From: MFD09286-c1 sp963701015
Lineage (GTDB): Bacteria; Bacteroidota; Bacteroidia; Bacteroidales; DTGW01
Direction of reading: 5' to 3'
NCBI GenBank assembly: GCA_963701015.1
Contig: OY969556.1
Location: 124,001-188,000, forward strand
DNA length: 64,000 nucleotides
Positions within the stretch are counted from its first letter, which is position 1. Every line of letters begins with the position of its first letter. Made by a program: the position numbers and the translations under genes. This document shows positions 1 to 9,967 of the stretch, piece by piece. The notes below the pieces were generated by a model, which was not told where the DNA came from, made no database searches, and saw only the letters and a program-made list of their open reading frames with translations.

Positions 1-1225
1 CGTTTGAAAGGCTATCTAAATAAGGTGAATCAATTTGCTGAATATCGCCTGTAAATACCATTTTGGTTCCTTCCCCTGCACGTGTTATGATTGTTTTCAC
101 TTCGTGGGGTGTCAGATTTTGCGCTTCGTCAACAATAAAAAAGGCATTGGATAAACTACGGCCACGAATAAATGCAAGAGGCGTAATCATAAGCTTTTCT
201 GACTTTACCAATTCCTCAATATGCACAAATTCACGGCTTTGTTGTTTAAATTTATGTTTTATTACGGAAAGATTGTCGAACAAAGGTGTCATATATGGGC
301 TTATTTTTTCATTCACATCGCCAGGCAAAAATCCCAAATCGCGGTTGGCAAGTGGTACAATGGGTCGAGCCAGATAAATCTGGTTAAATAAATTTTCCTG
401 TTGAAGAGCTGAAGCCAGTGCCAGCAATGTTTTCCCTGTTCCGGCTTTTCCGGTTAAAGCTACCAGTTGAATTTCGGGACGTAATAGAGCATCAAGTGAA
501 AAGGCTTGTTCAGCATTGCGTGGCTCAATTCCATAGCTGCGCAATTTTTCTACCCGTGTTATATTTTTAGTTTGAGGATCGTAATGGGCAAACGCGCTCG
601 AATTTCCATTTCTTAAAACAAGATATTGATGAGGAACAAGTTTTATTTTAAGCTTAAATTCAGCAAAAGGCACACCGGTATTGCTTTCGTATAATTTTGA
701 AATAAGACTGTGGTCAACGTTCTCAATTATTTCAACACTTTTATGAAATGTTGAAATGTCCTGAATTTTATCTGATTTATAATCCTGCGATTCAATGCCA
801 ATAGATTTGGCTTTCATTCTCAGGTTAATATCTTTAGAAACAAGAATAACTTCGCGTGAAGCATTCTCTTTTTTTGTCTTCAAATAATCGGTAATGGCCA
901 GAATCCTGTGGTCAGGTGATTGTTCAGGAAATGATTCCTGTAAAATTTTTGAAAATGGTTTGCCTGTTTCAACAAACAATTTCCCATGATTTTTACCCAT
1001 TGAAACGCCACCTACAAAAAGTCCTTCTCCAGCAATTGTATCTAATTCACGAGTAAATTCGCGGGCATGCATATTAATAATGTCATTTCCCCGTTTCATT
1101 TTGTCCAATTCTTCAAGTACAACAATTGGAATCACAATATCATTTTCTTCGAAATTGTAAATACTTTTGTAATCGTGAAGTACCACATTGGTATCTATCA
1201 CAAATATTTTTTTCAATTTTGACAT
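1..1225 (-). CDS. PhoH family protein with N-terminal PIN domain (PhoH2 type), 3' end cut by window
   Basis: Reading the minus strand from an ATG at 1223-1225 gives an open frame of about 408 codons that runs off the window start, so the C-terminus is missing. The N-terminus (MSKLKKIFVIDTNVVLHDYK) is a PIN-type nuclease fold with the first acidic residue in IDTN. After a linker comes a PhoH ATPase domain with a Walker A motif TGKAGTGKT near residue 257 and a Walker B-like FIVDEAQN further on. Proteins with this PIN-PhoH order (YlaK/PhoH2) are thought to act on RNA with coupled ATPase and nuclease activity; the physiological substrate is not settled. It is transcribed away from folC, with which it shares a 231-bp AT-rich divergent spacer. 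The family assignment is firm. Confidence 0.9.
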   Translation of the reverse strand, partial: MSKLKKIFVIDTNVVLHDYKSIYNFEENDIVIPIVVLEELDKMKRGNDIINMHAREFTRELDTIAGEGLFVGGVSMGKNHGKLFVETGKPFSKILQESFPEQSPDHRILAITDYLKTKKENASREVILVSKDINLRMKAKSIGIESQDYKSDKIQDISTFHKSVEIIENVDHSLISKLYESNTGVPFAEFKLKIKLVPHQYLVLRNGNSSAFAHYDPQTKNITRVEKLRSYGIEPRNAEQAFSLDALLRPEIQLVALTGKAGTGKTLLALASALQQENLFNQIYLARPIVPLANRDLGFLPGDVNEKISPYMTPLFDNLSVIKHKFKQQSREFVHIEELVKSEKLMITPLAFIRGRSLSNAFFIVDEAQNLTPHEVKTIITRAGEGTKMVFTGDIQQIDSPYLDSLSN

Positions 1226-1456
1226 ACTTTAATTTTGAGGTTATTTACACTATAAAAATAGAACAATTAAATATAGATTATAACAGCCGAATCACACTTA
1301 TAGAAGTATTTTTATTAGAAACTTTTCAACTTTCTTTATTTTGAAGGAATTAAAAGGACCGTTAATTATATTTAAATAGTACTTTGATTGTATTCGTTTA
1401 ATTTGCCTTAATTTGAAGTTATATTTTAGTTAGCAATTTTTTATTCTAATATAGAA

Positions 1457-2752
1457 ATGAACTATATAGAAACTATTAAATATATGTATGAGCAATTGCC
1501 GATGTTTCAGCGGGAAGGGAAAATTGCTTATAAAGCAGATTTAAGTAATACAATTTTGTTGGCTAAGAGTTTAAATAATCCTGAAAACAAGTTCAGGAGC
1601 ATTCATGTAGCTGGCACTAATGGAAAAGGTTCTGTCAGCCATATGATTGCGTCGGTACTGCAATATGCCGGTTATAAAACAGGGCTTTACACTTCACCAC
1701 ATTTAAATGACTTTCGTGAAAGGATAAAAATTAATGGCGAAATGGTTACAGAAAAATTTGTACTTGAATTCATAGCAAGGAACATTAAAAATATTGAAAC
1801 TAAACAACCATCGTTTTTCGAAATGACTACATTAATGGCTTTTGAATATTTTGCAGTTGAAAATATTGATATTGCTGTTGTTGAAACTGGACTTGGTGGG
1901 CGATTAGATTCAACAAATATTATTACACCTCTGGTTTCGGTAATTACAAATATATCATATGACCATATGGATATTTTAGGAAACACTCTTTCGTTAATTG
2001 CCAAAGAAAAAGCTGGAATAATTAAAAAGGGAATACCTGTAATAATTGGTGAGAAGAATAATGAAACAACTGAAGTTTTTAAACTAAAAGCAAATGAAGA
2101 AAATGCAAAAATTATTTTTGCACAGGAAAAATATCTGGCCCTAAGTTCATCCAATGATGAATCTAATTTTCAAATAGTTACTGTATTAAATATTGGAGGG
2201 AATTCAAATTCAAATTCAAAGTATAAGCTTGATTTATTAGGGAGTTACCAGCAAAAAAACATTGTAACAGTTTTGGCAGCTTTAGATGAGTTAGTGAATG
2301 CCGGATTAAAAATTAATAATGAAATAATTTATGATGGTTTAAAAACTGCTGCAATTACAACCGGTTTAAAAGGCCGCTGGCAAATCCTGGGCAAAAATCC
2401 TACAATAATTGCAGACACGGGGCATAATGAAGATGGTATAAAACTACTAATCCAACAAATTAATAATACTTATCACGACAAACTTCATATAGTTTTTGGA
2501 ATGGTAAAAGAAAAGGACATTAAAAAAATATTGTCCCTACTACCAAAAAATGCAAATTATTATTTCACAAAGGCTGATATTCCAAGGGCATTAGATGAAA
2601 ATGTTTTATTGGAAGAAGCAATTACAATAGGATTATCAGGGAATAGTTATGTTTCGGTTCAACAAGCATTGAATGCAGCAAAAAAGTCAGCCGGGAAAAA
2701 TGATTTAATTTTTATTGGTGGAAGCACTTTTGTAGTAGCCGAGGTAATGTAA
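1457..2752 (+). CDS. folC: Bifunctional folylpolyglutamate synthase / dihydrofolate synthase
   Basis: A cytoplasmic Mur-ligase-family enzyme that adds glutamate to dihydropteroate and to folates, retaining and activating them for one-carbon metabolism. The 431-residue length is normal for FolC. The ATP-binding loop GTNGKGS is at residues 53-59, and the TSPHL motif follows near residue 80, as in the family. The central Mur-ligase motif is seen around VVETGLGGRLDSTN, and the C-terminal domain has the ADTGHNEDG stretch. The ATG at 1457 gives the expected N-terminus. The gene stands alone: PhoH is divergent upstream, and the next gene lies 230 bp downstream on the same strand. Whether it has one or both activities cannot be told from sequence. 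Confidence 0.92.
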   Translation: MNYIETIKYMYEQLPMFQREGKIAYKADLSNTILLAKSLNNPENKFRSIHVAGTNGKGSVSHMIASVLQYAGYKTGLYTSPHLNDFRERIKINGEMVTEKFVLEFIARNIKNIETKQPSFFEMTTLMAFEYFAVENIDIAVVETGLGGRLDSTNIITPLVSVITNISYDHMDILGNTLSLIAKEKAGIIKKGIPVIIGEKNNETTEVFKLKANEENAKIIFAQEKYLALSSSNDESNFQIVTVLNIGGNSNSNSKYKLDLLGSYQQKNIVTVLAALDELVNAGLKINNEIIYDGLKTAAITTGLKGRWQILGKNPTIIADTGHNEDGIKLLIQQINNTYHDKLHIVFGMVKEKDIKKILSLLPKNANYYFTKADIPRALDENVLLEEAITIGLSGNSYVSVQQALNAAKKSAGKNDLIFIGGSTFVVAEVM

Positions 2753-2994
2753 TATTGACCGAACTTTGATTAATGTTAATTCTCAAATTCTATATAATGC
2801 TGCTCTTTAATAATATCCACTTATATAAACTACACTTCTTTAATTATTGGTACAATATAAGCGACTTTTTTGGCTGATCACATGTCCTATTTTCAATCGA
2901 ATTTTTTGAACGAAAATTAAAAATGTTTGTTTTCAATTATTGAAAGTTTTGAAAATATTGAGTTACAAGTTTACAAATTGAATGATTGGCTGAC

Positions 2995-4365
2995 ATGAAA
3001 AAGATTGTACCCTGGATTATTTATCTGATTTTTTTTGCTGTACTGAACGAAACGGTTTTTAATGTTTCAACTCCCAATATTTCTGAACAATTCTCACTAA
3101 GCCCATCGGGTGTAAGCTGGGTGATGACCATATTCTTAGTTTTCTTTGGAATAGGTTCTGTTATTTATGGTAGCCTGTCAGATATTTTTAGCCTGAAACG
3201 ATTAATTATTTTGGGACTAATTATTTATAATTTTGGTTCGCTCATGGGCTTTTTCTTCCAGTTTTCATATCCAATGGTTATTTTGGCAAGGGCAATTCAA
3301 GGTATAGGAGGTTCAGCCATCCCTGCTTTAGTTTTTGTGGCTGTTGCCCGCTATTTTGATCCATCTGAACGAGGAAAAATATTTGGATTAATAACCTCCA
3401 CGGTTTCATTGGGTATTGGTTTAGGCCCTGTAATTGGTGGCTTTGTTGCAAGTTCGTTGCACTGGTCGTATCTTTTTTTAATACCCTTACTCATGCTTAT
3501 TGCAACACCATTTTTGCTTAAAGTTTTGCCCGATGAGCCTCGCAAGGAAGGCAAATTAGATTATCTTGGCGCCATTTTTGTAGCTATAACAGTTGGACTA
3601 TTTGTTGTTTATTTAAATTTCAACAATTGGTACTATTTGGTTGGTTTTATTGGTTTTCTTGGAATATTTATAAATCATATTTTAACTCACAAGCATCCAT
3701 TTATTAATCCCGGATTATTTAAAAATGTAAAATTCAGAAATGGTGTAATTGTCGGATTTAGCTTGTTTTCAATAGTTATAGGTATTTTGTTTCTTATTCC
3801 ACTTATGTTGCACGAAGTTTATGGGTTAAATACTAGGCAAATAGGTTTTGTTCTTTTCCCAGGGGCAATAAGTTCGGTATTTGTTGGTACGTATGCCGGA
3901 TCACTGGCTGATAAGAAAGGTAATAATTTTGTAGTTATTTGCGGATTGGTTTTGCTTATTGCCAGTATTGTGATTATGTCGTTTTTATTGAGCATTTCAG
4001 TTTATATTATAGCTGTTGCTTTATTATTAACGTATATTGGCTTTTCATTTTTCCAAACAGCTATGATAAACAGTGTTTCACAAACCCTTCAGGAAAATGA
4101 AACAGGTGTTGGGATGGGGGTTTTCAATCTTATAGCCACCATTTCAGGGGCGGTTGGAACTGCACTTGCCGGAAAAATACTCGATGGCAAATGGCTTGAT
4201 TTTGCTTTTTTTCCTACGGTTTCGAACCCAAAAGGGTATTCCTATAGCAACATTTTAATTATATTTTCCGTTGTTGTCCTTTTAGGTGGAATCCTTTACC
4301 TGTATAGTTTTCGTGGTTCTGTAATAGTTGGTTCCATTAAAAATGCTTCTGATAAAAAAATATAA
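2995..4365 (+). CDS. MFS exporter, 14-TM DHA2 type, Tet(K)/Tet(L)/Tet38-like
   Basis: An inner-membrane proton-coupled efflux permease of the major facilitator superfamily. About 14 hydrophobic segments are visible across 456 residues. The segment ARAIQGIGGSAIPALVFVAV followed by a GLGPVIGG antiporter motif (motif C) resembles the Tet(K)/Tet(L)/Tet38 branch. The motif-A loop after TM2 is YGSLSDIFSLKRL. The start is placed at the ATG at 2995; the frame stays open three codons upstream to a TTG at 2986, but ATG is the likelier start. It ends 16 bp from the convergent ygiQ. The substrate is unknown: resemblance to tetracycline exporters is at family level and does not show resistance. Confidence 0.85.
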   Translation: MKKIVPWIIYLIFFAVLNETVFNVSTPNISEQFSLSPSGVSWVMTIFLVFFGIGSVIYGSLSDIFSLKRLIILGLIIYNFGSLMGFFFQFSYPMVILARAIQGIGGSAIPALVFVAVARYFDPSERGKIFGLITSTVSLGIGLGPVIGGFVASSLHWSYLFLIPLLMLIATPFLLKVLPDEPRKEGKLDYLGAIFVAITVGLFVVYLNFNNWYYLVGFIGFLGIFINHILTHKHPFINPGLFKNVKFRNGVIVGFSLFSIVIGILFLIPLMLHEVYGLNTRQIGFVLFPGAISSVFVGTYAGSLADKKGNNFVVICGLVLLIASIVIMSFLLSISVYIIAVALLLTYIGFSFFQTAMINSVSQTLQENETGVGMGVFNLIATISGAVGTALAGKILDGKWLDFAFFPTVSNPKGYSYSNILIIFSVVVLLGGILYLYSFRGSVIVGSIKNASDKKI

Positions 4366-4381
4366 ATGAGGTAATTTAACC

Positions 4382-6199
4382 TTACAATAATTTTTTCTCC
4401 AAATCTTTTCTGCCAATTTTTTCAAGATTTTTTCTGATAAAATTTCTCATTTCGGGTTTATACCAAAAGAAAAAACTTTGCTGGGCTTTTTTATCCTCAA
4501 TAGTTTTCGGGCTAAAAACTTTTTCAGCATTATATGGATTTATTCCCGTATAAAAAATACAAGCCGAAAGCGTCATTGGAGTGGGAGTGAAGTCCTGTAC
4601 CTGTTCAAGCCTGAAGTTTAAACGCTTTGTTTCTGAGGCAAGTTCTGCCATGTCGGATAGTTTTGAACCCGGATGGCTGGATATGAAATAAGGTATTAAC
4701 TGTTGCTTTTTCCCGGCTTCTTTATTAATCTTTTCAAAATCGGCATTAAATTTTTTAAAAAGCTGAAATGAAGGCTTTCTCATCATATTTAATACGTCAT
4801 CCGAAGTGTGTTCCGGAGCTACTTTTAACCGTCCTGAAACATGATTTTGTACCAGATTTTTAAGATATTCCCTTTTATCCTTGCTGGGATTTTCATTGTC
4901 GTAAAGTAAATCGTAGCGCAGTCCACTTCCAACAAATACGTGCTTTATTCCAGGAACAGCAGCCACCTTTTTATACAAATCGGTCATAACAGAATGATCA
5001 GTATCAAGGTTGGGGCAAACTTTCGGAAAAATGCACGACGACCTTTTGCAATATGTGCACATGGCTTCGTGTTTGCCTTTCATTTTGTACATATTTGCCG
5101 ATGGCCCACCCAAATCGGTAATTGTACCTTTAAATTCAGGGTTTTCAACTATTTCTTCAATTTCTTTAAGAATTGACTTTTCTGACCGGCTTTGTACAAA
5201 TTTTCCCTGATGTGCCGAAATTGTGCAGAAACTGCAACCGCCAAAGCATCCACGATGCGTATTTACTGAATGTTTAATCATGTCGAATGCCGGAATTTTA
5301 CCTTTCCCAAAATATCGTGGATGAGGAAGCCGCGTGTAAGGCAAATCGTAAGTTTCGTCAATATCTTCTTGCGAAAGTTCAGAATATGGAGGATTTACAA
5401 CAATAATTTTATCACCATATGCTTCAACAATACGCGATGCAACCATTTTATTTGATTCAATTTCGAAATTCCAGAAATTTTCTGCATAAGCTTTTTTATC
5501 TTTTTTACAAATTTCAAATGAATGGAAAAACAAAGTCTCATCGGTGGTTTCAATTAGAGGTTCATTAGAATTTTGTAGATAAACAGATTGTTTTAAATTC
5601 CTGATATCTGCGATTTTCTCGCCACTTTTTAACCTAATAACAAGTTCTTTAATTGCTTTTTCAGCCATTCCATATAATAGCAAATCGGCTTTGGTGTCAA
5701 TTAATGCTGAAGGCTTTAGCGAATCACTCCAATAATCGTAATGAGTCAGGCGCCTCAGTGATGATTCAATTCCACCTAAAACAACAGGTGTTTCAGGATA
5801 TAACGTTTTTAAGATTTTACAATATACCTCACTGGCATAATCAGGACGGAAACCGGCTTTACCATCGGGAGTGTATGCATCATTGCTGCGCAACCGTTTA
5901 TTTGCAGTATAATGGTTTACCATTGAATCCATGTTTCCGGCAGTTACACCAAAGAATAAATTAGGCCGTCCCAGTTTTTTAAAATCGCGCAAATCATCAT
6001 TCCAATTGGGCTGAGGAACTATGGCAACTTTAAGTTCAAGCTTTTGGAGCAAACGCCCTATAACAGATGCGCCAAACGAAGGATGGTCAACATATGCATC
6101 GCCCGAAAATATAATAACATCTAAATAATCCCATCCTATTGCTTTTATTTCCTTTACTGAAGTCGGCAACCAATCGGAACTTTTAAATAATTTAGGCAT
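4382..6199 (-). CDS. ygiQ: YgiQ family radical SAM protein
   Basis: A cytoplasmic radical S-adenosylmethionine enzyme of unknown reaction, 605 residues long. An N-terminal domain (residues 1 to about 280) is followed by the 4Fe-4S motif CFGGCSFC, with cysteines 318, 322 and 325 in the CxxxCxxC spacing that defines radical SAM enzymes. The following FVQSRSEKSILKEIEEI and the TDLGGPSANMY segment are typical of the YgiQ (UPF0313) family. A second cysteine group (AMCTYCKRSSCIFPKVC) lies after the core and may bind metal. The N-terminus (MPKLFKSSDWLPTSVKEIKA) is the standard family start. It is convergent with the MFS gene and divergent from purH across a 251-bp AT-rich spacer in which I see no other gene. 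Confidence 0.92.
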   Translation of the reverse strand: MPKLFKSSDWLPTSVKEIKAIGWDYLDVIIFSGDAYVDHPSFGASVIGRLLQKLELKVAIVPQPNWNDDLRDFKKLGRPNLFFGVTAGNMDSMVNHYTANKRLRSNDAYTPDGKAGFRPDYASEVYCKILKTLYPETPVVLGGIESSLRRLTHYDYWSDSLKPSALIDTKADLLLYGMAEKAIKELVIRLKSGEKIADIRNLKQSVYLQNSNEPLIETTDETLFFHSFEICKKDKKAYAENFWNFEIESNKMVASRIVEAYGDKIIVVNPPYSELSQEDIDETYDLPYTRLPHPRYFGKGKIPAFDMIKHSVNTHRGCFGGCSFCTISAHQGKFVQSRSEKSILKEIEEIVENPEFKGTITDLGGPSANMYKMKGKHEAMCTYCKRSSCIFPKVCPNLDTDHSVMTDLYKKVAAVPGIKHVFVGSGLRYDLLYDNENPSKDKREYLKNLVQNHVSGRLKVAPEHTSDDVLNMMRKPSFQLFKKFNADFEKINKEAGKKQQLIPYFISSHPGSKLSDMAELASETKRLNFRLEQVQDFTPTPMTLSACIFYTGINPYNAEKVFSPKTIEDKKAQQSFFFWYKPEMRNFIRKNLEKIGRKDLEKKLL

Positions 6200-6450
6200 A
6201 GATTATTGAATTATAAACAATTTAAAGTTAATAAGTAAAAATATTTTATTGTTGTTCTGTAAATTAATCAATTATGGTTTAAACATACGAAATAAGCAAA
6301 AGGTTTTACAAATTCAAAAATGACTTATAATATCAAGTTTTTTAATAATTTTGTCAAAAATAATATTGCAACTACGATTTAGGCTTTTAAAAGACTTAAA
6401 ATTTAGGTAGAGGGGAAAAGAATTTCAAAAAAAAGTAAATAATAAAAACT

Positions 6451-7978
6451 ATGACCGGTGTAAAAAAAATAAAATCAGCCTTAATTTCAGTTTATTTCAA
6501 GGACCGATCTGGATGTTATTGTCGAAAAACTTGACAAATTTGGTGTTAAGTTATATTCAACTGGTGGAACTCAGGAATTTATTGAGAAATTAGGAATCAA
6601 AGTTACTCCGGTTGAGGATTTGACAGGCTATCCATCAATATTAGGAGGTCGTGTAAAAACACTTCATCCGAAAATATTCGGAGGCATTTTATCGAGACGT
6701 GATAATAAATCAGATGCTGAACAACTTAAACAATATGATATACCTGAAATTGATTTGGTAATTGTTGATTTATATCCATTTGAAGATACAGTTGCATCGA
6801 ATGCCCCGCATCATGATATAATTGAAAAGATTGATATAGGCGGCATATCATTAATTAGGGCAGCAGCTAAAAATTATAACGATGTTTTAATTGTTGCATC
6901 AAAAGCACAATACATCGATTTAAATACATTGTTAGATGAAAAGGAGGGTCAAACTACTTTGGCTGACAGAAAAATGTTCGCGGCTGAAGCTTTCAATATC
7001 TCATCGCATTATGATACTGCAATTTTCAACTATTTTAACCGTGAGTTTAATTCAAACGTTTTTAAGCAAAGTATTACAGTAAGCAAGGAACTTCGATATG
7101 GCGAAAATCCTCATCAAATTGGAGTTTATTTTGGCGAATTAGATAAAGTATTTGATCAGTTGTGTGGGAAAGAAATATCATATAATAATTTGCTTGATAT
7201 TGATGCAGCAGTAAATTTAATAGGTGATTTTTCTGAAACTACATTTGCAATTCTTAAACATAATAATGCTTGTGGAATTGCATCACGACCAAAGTTAATT
7301 GAGGCCTGGAAAGATGCCCTTGCCGGTGATCCGGTTTCAGCTTATGGTGGAATTTTAATTACAAATGTAAAAATTGATAAAGAAACTGCTGAAGAAATAA
7401 CTAAAATATTTTTCGAAGTAATTATAGCACCTGCATACGATAAAGCAGCTTTGGATATTTTAGAACTTAAGAAAAACAGAATAATTCTGATTCAGAAGGA
7501 AAACAGTTTCCCCAAACACCAATTTCGTTCAATTTTAAATGGAGTGTTGTCGCAGGATCGCGATTTAAAGACAGAAACGGAAGCTGATATGAGTATTGTA
7601 ACTAAGTTATCTCCTTCAAAATTGGAAATTACTGATTTGGAATTTGCAAACAAATTGGTAAAGCATACCAAATCGAATGCTATAATTCTGGTAAAAGACA
7701 AACAATTGCTAGCCAGTGGTGTTGGTCAAACTTCGCGGGTTGATGCTCTAAAACAGGCCATTGTAAAGGCAGGTAGCTTTGGTTTTGGGCTTAAGGGTTC
7801 GGTAATGGCTTCCGATGCATTTTTCCCATTTCCCGACTGCGTTGAGATAGCACATCAGGCAGGAATTACTGCTGTTATTCAACCCGGAGGAAGTATTCAC
7901 GATAAGGATTCTGTTGAATTTTGTGATAAAAATAGTATGTCAATGGTATTTACAGGAATACGCCATTTTAAACATTAA
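6451..7978 (+). CDS. purH: PurH, AICAR formyltransferase / IMP cyclohydrolase, apparent frameshift near 6505
   Basis: PurH carries out the last two steps of de novo IMP synthesis. The frame from the ATG at 6451 encodes the normal family start (TGVKKIKSALISVYFKD) and then hits a TGA at 6532. From 6506 the homology continues in the next frame (DLDVIVEKLDKFGVKLYSTGG) to 7978. Removing one base around 6501-6506 gives exactly 508 codons, the usual PurH length. The MGS-like cyclohydrolase domain is N-terminal (STGGTQEF, GRVKTLHPKI). The formyltransferase domain follows, with KHNNACGIA and the C-terminal SDAFFPFPD and IQPGGSI motifs. It lies 116 bp upstream of mreB, a gene order common in Bacteroidota. 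No second copy is visible here. A sequencing or assembly indel is likelier than a true pseudogene, because everything downstream is intact. Confidence 0.88.
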
Positions 7979-8094
7979 AAATTAATTTTTCAAAATAACG
8001 TAAATTAAGTAAAGTTGTTTTTATATTTGGTTTGTTATAATTTAAGAAAATAAGGTACAAAAATTTAAATTGAAAATTAGAAATTAATAATATT

Positions 8095-9117
8095 ATGGGT
8101 TTATTCTCCTTTCTTACACAAGAAATTGCAATTGATCTTGGAACAGCCAATACCATTATCGTACATAACGATAAAATTGTTGTTGACGAACCTTCCATAG
8201 TTGCTATTGACACTAAATCAGGTCGTTTGATTGCTATTGGTGAAACCGCAAGACAAATGCATGGTAAAACCCATGAAAACATTAAAACCATTCGCCCATT
8301 GAAAGATGGTGTAATTGCTGATTTTAATGCTGCTGAACAAATGATTAGGGGTATGATAAAAATGGTAAACAAGAAAAACCAATTATTCAATCCTGCATTA
8401 AAAATGGTGGTTAGTATCCCATCGGGAAGTACTGATGTTGAAATGCGTGCTGTTCGCGATTCCTGTGAACATGCAAATGGCCGTGAAGTATACATGATTT
8501 ATGAACCAATGGCCGCTGCACTGGGTATCGGTCTCGACGTAGAAGCACCAGAAGGTAGTATGGTTGTGGATATTGGTGGGGGTACCACTGAAATTGCTGT
8601 AATAGCTTTAGGTGGAATTGTTTGCAACCAATCAATTCGTATTGCAGGTGATGGGTTTACTGCTGATATACAAGCTTATATGCGTCATCAACATAACATT
8701 AAAATAGGGGAAAGAACTGCTGAAGAAATTAAAATAGTTGTAGGCTCAGCATTACCTGATTTAGAAACACCTCCTTCGGATTTTGTTGTTCGTGGTCCTA
8801 ATCTTATGACCGCCATGCCAATTGAGATTCCAGTATCCTATCAGGAAATTGCACATTGTTTAGATAAATCTTTAACTAAAGTTGAAGCTGCTGTCGTTTC
8901 TGTTTTGGAACAAACCCCACCAGAACTTTATGCGGATATTGTTAAGAAAGGTATTTTTCTTACCGGTGGAGGCGCACTTTTAAAAGGTTTAGATAAAAGA
9001 TTGTTTGATAAAATCCAAATCCCTTTCCATGTACCCGAGGGCCCATTGCATGCTGTTGCCCGAGGAACCGGAATAGCCCTGAAGAATATCGACCGTTTTT
9101 CGTTTTTAATGAGATAG
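8095..9117 (+). CDS. mreB: Rod shape-determining protein MreB (bacterial actin)
   Basis: An actin-like ATPase that polymerises under the inner membrane and directs the elongasome to insert lateral peptidoglycan. The 340 residues match the family length. The phosphate-1 motif IDLGTANT is at residues 11-18, the phosphate-2/connect region VVDIGGGTTEIAV lies near residues 160-172, and the adenosine motif FLTGGGALLKGLD is near 285. The N-terminus (MGLFSFLTQE) contains the short amphipathic membrane-binding stretch seen in MreB proteins. First gene of a tight operon with mreC, mreD, mrdA and rodA. The identification is secure. Confidence 0.97.
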   Translation: MGLFSFLTQEIAIDLGTANTIIVHNDKIVVDEPSIVAIDTKSGRLIAIGETARQMHGKTHENIKTIRPLKDGVIADFNAAEQMIRGMIKMVNKKNQLFNPALKMVVSIPSGSTDVEMRAVRDSCEHANGREVYMIYEPMAAALGIGLDVEAPEGSMVVDIGGGTTEIAVIALGGIVCNQSIRIAGDGFTADIQAYMRHQHNIKIGERTAEEIKIVVGSALPDLETPPSDFVVRGPNLMTAMPIEIPVSYQEIAHCLDKSLTKVEAAVVSVLEQTPPELYADIVKKGIFLTGGGALLKGLDKRLFDKIQIPFHVPEGPLHAVARGTGIALKNIDRFSFLMR

Positions 9118-9145
9118 ATAACATTTTTCCAGCATTTAATAAAAA

Positions 9146-9967
9146 ATGAGGAGCCTGTTGCGTTTTATTGCCAGCAACCAATTTGGGTTGTTATTTGTGC
9201 TTTTAGAATTTATGGCAATGGTTCTGATTATTCGAAATAATAATTACCATTTCGGTAGGTACTTGAATTTATCGCAAGATGTAAATAGTTATTTTGAAAA
9301 TAAAATTGATAATATAACACAATACCTTTCACTTAACGAAATAAATCAGAAGTTAGCTTCTGAAAATGCTTATTTAAAAAATCAAATTGAACAACTTAAA
9401 ACTGTAAAAAATAACAAATTAACTACTGTTGTAGATACTTCATATAAGCAGCAATATACTTACCTGGTTGCAAAAGTTGTTAATAATTCCACAAATAAAC
9501 AATACAACTATATAACACTGAATAAAGGAACCAATGATGGAATAAAGCCTGAAATGGCAGTAATTTCTCCCGAAGGAGTTGTTGGCGTTGTAGAATCAGT
9601 CTCAAAAAACTTTTCGCTTGTAATGTCTGTACTTAACCGAAACATGAAAGTAAGTGCTAAATTTAAGAAGAATGGCTATTTTGGTTCTTTTGAATGGTCG
9701 GGTGAAAACTATCAAAAAGCTTATTTAATGGAAATCCCCACTCATGTTAATGGAATTGTGGGTGATACAATTGTTACAACTGGTTTTTCCACTACATTCC
9801 CTGGAGGGGTTTTACTTGGATTTGTTAAAAATATTAAATCAAGCGGAGGAAATTTTTACGATATAAATTTGGAAATATCAACTGATTTCAAAAAGTTGAA
9901 TTATGTTTATGTTGTGACAAATTATAAAAAAGGGGAACAACTTAAACTTGAATCTTTGGTAAAATAA
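9146..9967 (+). CDS. mreC: Rod shape-determining protein MreC
   Basis: A bitopic scaffold protein linking cytoplasmic MreB to the periplasmic elongation machinery. The 273-residue protein has a short cytoplasmic N-terminus (MRSLLRFIASNQFG), one membrane segment at about residues 14-28, and a coiled coil over roughly residues 60-90 (LNEINQKLASENAYLKNQIE). The C-terminal beta-rich MreC domain contains GTNDGIKPEMAVISPEGVVG. It follows mreB by 28 bp. Its stop codon TAA shares the final A with the mreD ATG at 9967, which suggests coupled translation. Confidence 0.94.
   Translation: MRSLLRFIASNQFGLLFVLLEFMAMVLIIRNNNYHFGRYLNLSQDVNSYFENKIDNITQYLSLNEINQKLASENAYLKNQIEQLKTVKNNKLTTVVDTSYKQQYTYLVAKVVNNSTNKQYNYITLNKGTNDGIKPEMAVISPEGVVGVVESVSKNFSLVMSVLNRNMKVSAKFKKNGYFGSFEWSGENYQKAYLMEIPTHVNGIVGDTIVTTGFSTTFPGGVLLGFVKNIKSSGGNFYDINLEISTDFKKLNYVYVVTNYKKGEQLKLESLVK

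Noticed and set aside
1687..2154. Minus-strand open frame of 155 codons
   Set aside because: It lies fully inside folC in the opposite direction, and its product has no recognisable features; it is a shadow of the real gene.
7968..8495. Minus-strand open frame of 175 codons over the mreB start
   Set aside because: It overlaps mreB antisense and the purH-mreB spacer and has no family features.
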